Positions 61,353 through 64,000 of a stretch of 64,000 nucleotides of DNA are shown piece by piece. Each line of letters begins with the position of its first letter. The stretch's first letter is position 1. The notes under the pieces are model-generated. The model saw only the letters and a list, made by a program, of their open reading frames with translations, ran no database searches and had not been told where the DNA came from. Origin of the DNA: Rhynchopus sp. YZ270_cl-10 (taxonomy: Eukaryota > Euglenozoa > Diplonemea > Diplonemida > Diplonemidae); the NCBI GenBank assembly GCA_964035575.1, contig OZ037874.1, forward strand, positions 496,001 through 560,000, written 5' to 3'. A program made the position numbers and the translations under genes.

Positions 61353-63872
61353 ATGAAGGCGGCACGTGTGATGAAGCAGGTTCGTATGTACTCCGAGGCA
61401 TCGGCGGAGCTGTCGAAGATCCTGAAGGAGAAGATCCCCCAGGAGCAGGAGAAGGTGAAGAAGCTGAAGACGCAGTTCGGCGAGGAGTCGCTCGGACCTG
61501 CCTCTGTCGGTGCGGCGTACGGAGGTATGCGTGGGATCACCGGGCTGACCTACGAGCCCTCCCTGCTTGACCCTGTTGAGGGAATCCGTTTCCGTGGCCT
61601 CAGCATCCCTGAGTGCCAGGAGCAGCTGCCCAAGGCACCGGGTGGTGACGAGCCCCTCCCCGAGGCGATGTGGTGGCTTCTGCTGACCGGCGAGGTGCCG
61701 ACCCAGCAGCAGGTGCAGATGCTCCAGAACGAGTTCCACCACCGTGCCACGAACGACCCGATCATGGACCAGGTGACCAAGACACTCGACTCCCTCCCCG
61801 CCGACATGCACCCCATGCTCCAGTTCTCGACTGCGATCCTGACCCTCGGACACGTCAGCAAGTTCGCTGCCGGATACGCCTCGGGACAGGCCACCAAGAA
61901 CAACTACTGGGAGTACGCCCTTGACGACTCGCTTGACCTGCTCGCACGTGTGCCCCAGGTTGCCGCACAGATCTACCGCCGTTCCTTCCACGGAGGATCC
62001 AGCGATGTATGTCACGTTTGTTTGTTTGTTTGTTTGTTAGTTTGTTATACGTGGTTCTCAGTTTTTCTCTATGTGTCACAATGGCAAACAGCACTTCAGT
62101 TCACGAACAGCACTTCAAGTCTCAAGTTTTATTTCTCTTCCCCGTTTTTGTGAGGAAGTAATCTACTTATTCTGTTATTTGTACATGAACCATTCTAAAC
62201 CACCTTCCCACTCCCCTTCCCACAGGTGATCGCCCGTGACTCGAACCTGGACATGTCTGCCAACTTCACGAAGCAGCTTGGATACGACTCTGCTGAGTTC
62301 GCCGACTGCATGCGTCTGTACCTCTCCATCCACACTGACCACGAGGGAGGAAACGTGTCCGCACACACCACCACCCTTGTCGGAAGCGCCCTGTCCGACC
62401 CCTACCTGTCGTGCAGCGCAGGAATGAACGGACTGGCGGGACCTCTTCACGGACTTGCCAACCAGGAGGTGCTTCTGTTCCTGCAGGAGATGCGCCAGCG
62501 TGTATGTGTTTCTGTGTTTTTGTGTTTCATTTTACTTGTTTCCTTGTTTGTTACTTTCATCATGTGAAGCAAAACTGTGGCTGCTATCCTGATATGTAGT
62601 CCAAAAGCAAGCGAAATTATTTGTTGATTTCTGCTTTGTTATTATTGTGTTTGTTGATTTTAGCCTGAGAAAAAGACGGCACCCCCTCCCGCTTTGTCGC
62701 AGCTGTGGTAAATTCACGAACACCATGACTGTGTTATTTTGTTTGTGATTATTGAGGCAACGACAGGACCACTCTAACATTGTATCACCCACAATACAAC
62801 ACAGGTTGAGCAGAAGGGAGGAGCAGCAGACGGTGAGGAGATGGAGAAGGTGCTGACTGAGTGCATCTGGGACCTGCTGAACAGCAAGCGTGTTGTGCCC
62901 GGATACGGACACGCCGTCCTTCGCAAGACCGACCCCCGTTACACCTGCCAGCGTGACTTCTGCCTCCGCAACTTCCCCGATGACGAGCTGTTCAAGTTCG
63001 TGAACACCATGTACAAGGTATTTCCGCACTTTGACTTTGTGCTGTTGGCACTGCACGTAGAGGGGATGGAAGTGTTGCAACACTTTCATGGGTTGAGTTT
63101 TTGGGATTCTTTTTGATCAAACATCCTATTTTTGATCACAATAGCTGTTACATTATTGCAATACTGTATTCATAAATATGTTATATCCTGCACCCCTTTG
63201 TTCACACCCCACACAAACCCTTGCAGATCACCCCCGGAATCCTGACCGAGCACGGCAAGACCAAGAACCCCTGGCCCAACGTGGACGCGCACTCTGGAGT
63301 GCTCCTCCAGCACTACGGCATGAAGGAGTCGCAGTACTACACTGTGCTCTTCGGTATGTACAAGCACCACAGTGCAACATGGCAACACCAGTTGACAAGA
63401 GATTTGCTCAGTCTTGGTGTACACTCAGTATCTGAGATACCACAGCAAAGATGATTTGGTGCGACTTCGTTCACTTTGCTATGTTCCCTGCACCCTGCTT
63501 TTAGCCAGGGTGGCCGCAGTTGAGGCGTGGCTTTCATGAGACATTCACTCTTAATTTTAAAACAGTCACTGTTAACGGGAGGCTTTTTCTCTCTTTGTTC
63601 TGCCCTTCTACTTGAGGTCTCAAAATGTATTAGAATCCGCAATGTGCGGACTGGTTGTCTCCTTTCATCTTTACTCTGAGCCACACCTTCTGCACTGCCC
63701 GATGCACACCACCACACCCCTCCCCTCCCTCCACCCCCTTCCCTTCACAGGAGTGTCGCGTTGCATTGGAGTGCTCTCCGCGCTTGTGTGGGACCGTGCC
63801 CTTGGCAAGCCCATCGAGCGCCCGAAGTCCATCACTACCGAGGCACTCTGCCAGAAGTTCAACATTGCATGA
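61353..63872 (+). CDS. CS: Mitochondrial-type citrate synthase, copy 2
   Basis: Five exons at identical positions: 61353-62006, 62226-62501, 62805-63017, 63227-63353, 63751-63872, also 463 aa. Relative to copy 1 I count four base changes, all in exon 1. One changes the protein (LPTDMHP becomes LPADMHP). Exons 2-5 look identical. Introns 2 and 3 differ by substitutions and indels, intron 1 mainly by an 8-bp TTTG-type expansion, and 5' and 3' flanks are unrelated. All catalytic residues are present. Confidence 0.96.
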
Positions 63873-64000
63873 GCATTGTAGGACGCCAGTGTTGCTGAGG
63901 TGGCGTCGTGCTGAGGCCTGGACGCTGCACCTTCTTCAGTACCTATCCCCCAACCCCCCCACCCGCCCACACACCTCCTTCTTCAGCGACACCCTGTGTC
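63873..64000 (+). other. 3' flank of citrate synthase copy 2
   Basis: Unrelated to the 3' flank of copy 1 from the stop codon onwards. C-rich, with no feature seen before the window ends. Confidence 0.5.

Overview
The window is nuclear DNA of a unicellular eukaryote. Its coding exons are GC-rich with strong C/G-ending codon use. They sit in AT-rich, homopolymer-studded non-coding DNA and are interrupted by spliceosomal introns with GTATGT-like donors. I cannot name the lineage. There is no sign of operons, and I found no rRNA, tRNA or CRISPR array.

Host genes I can support: an ubiquitin-fold plus ankyrin-repeat protein (10209-11369, minus); a nitronate monooxygenase-type FMN enzyme with a possible peroxisomal C-terminus (14344-15426, minus); one orphan internal exon (16681-17035, minus); a Ulp1/C48-type cysteine protease with a huge polyglutamine tract (17774-20131, minus, 5' end unresolved); a polytopic membrane protein in two exons separated by a 5.4-kb transposon-filled intron (49455-56759, plus); and two tandem five-exon mitochondrial citrate synthase genes (57238-59814 and 61353-63872, plus) whose exons are almost identical while introns and flanks differ.

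Mobile DNA dominates the rest. 1-14 kb holds a decayed LINE inside 309-bp inverted arms, hAT-type MITEs, a Harbinger-type MITE (TTA target duplication) and a piggyBac-type element (TTAA). 20.1-43.2 kb is a 23-kb nest of two repeat families, here called A and B. They have asymmetric ends, one of them a hairpin, a shared CTGGCTGGTGTG box and a central 57-bp minisatellite. They insert without target duplication, mostly between A and T, and often join end to end. This architecture resembles non-autonomous Helitron2/Helentron-like elements. An apparently intact 915-aa hAT transposase (22660-25407) lies inside an 8.9-kb unit that itself interrupts one B copy, and smaller MITEs with the same ends interrupt A and B copies.

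43.25-48.25 kb holds a 113-bp tandem repeat (E) and a 3.8-kb array of a 14-bp unit that is open in all three plus frames. When the A/B cluster is removed, the three short slivers left between its members rebuild continuous E sequence, so the whole 23-kb nest appears to have grown at one site of about 40 bp.

Region by region: 1-10 kb mostly transposon relics; 10-20 kb host genes with small elements; 20-43 kb the A/B/hAT nest; 43-48 kb satellites; 49-64 kb host genes with a transposon-loaded intron.
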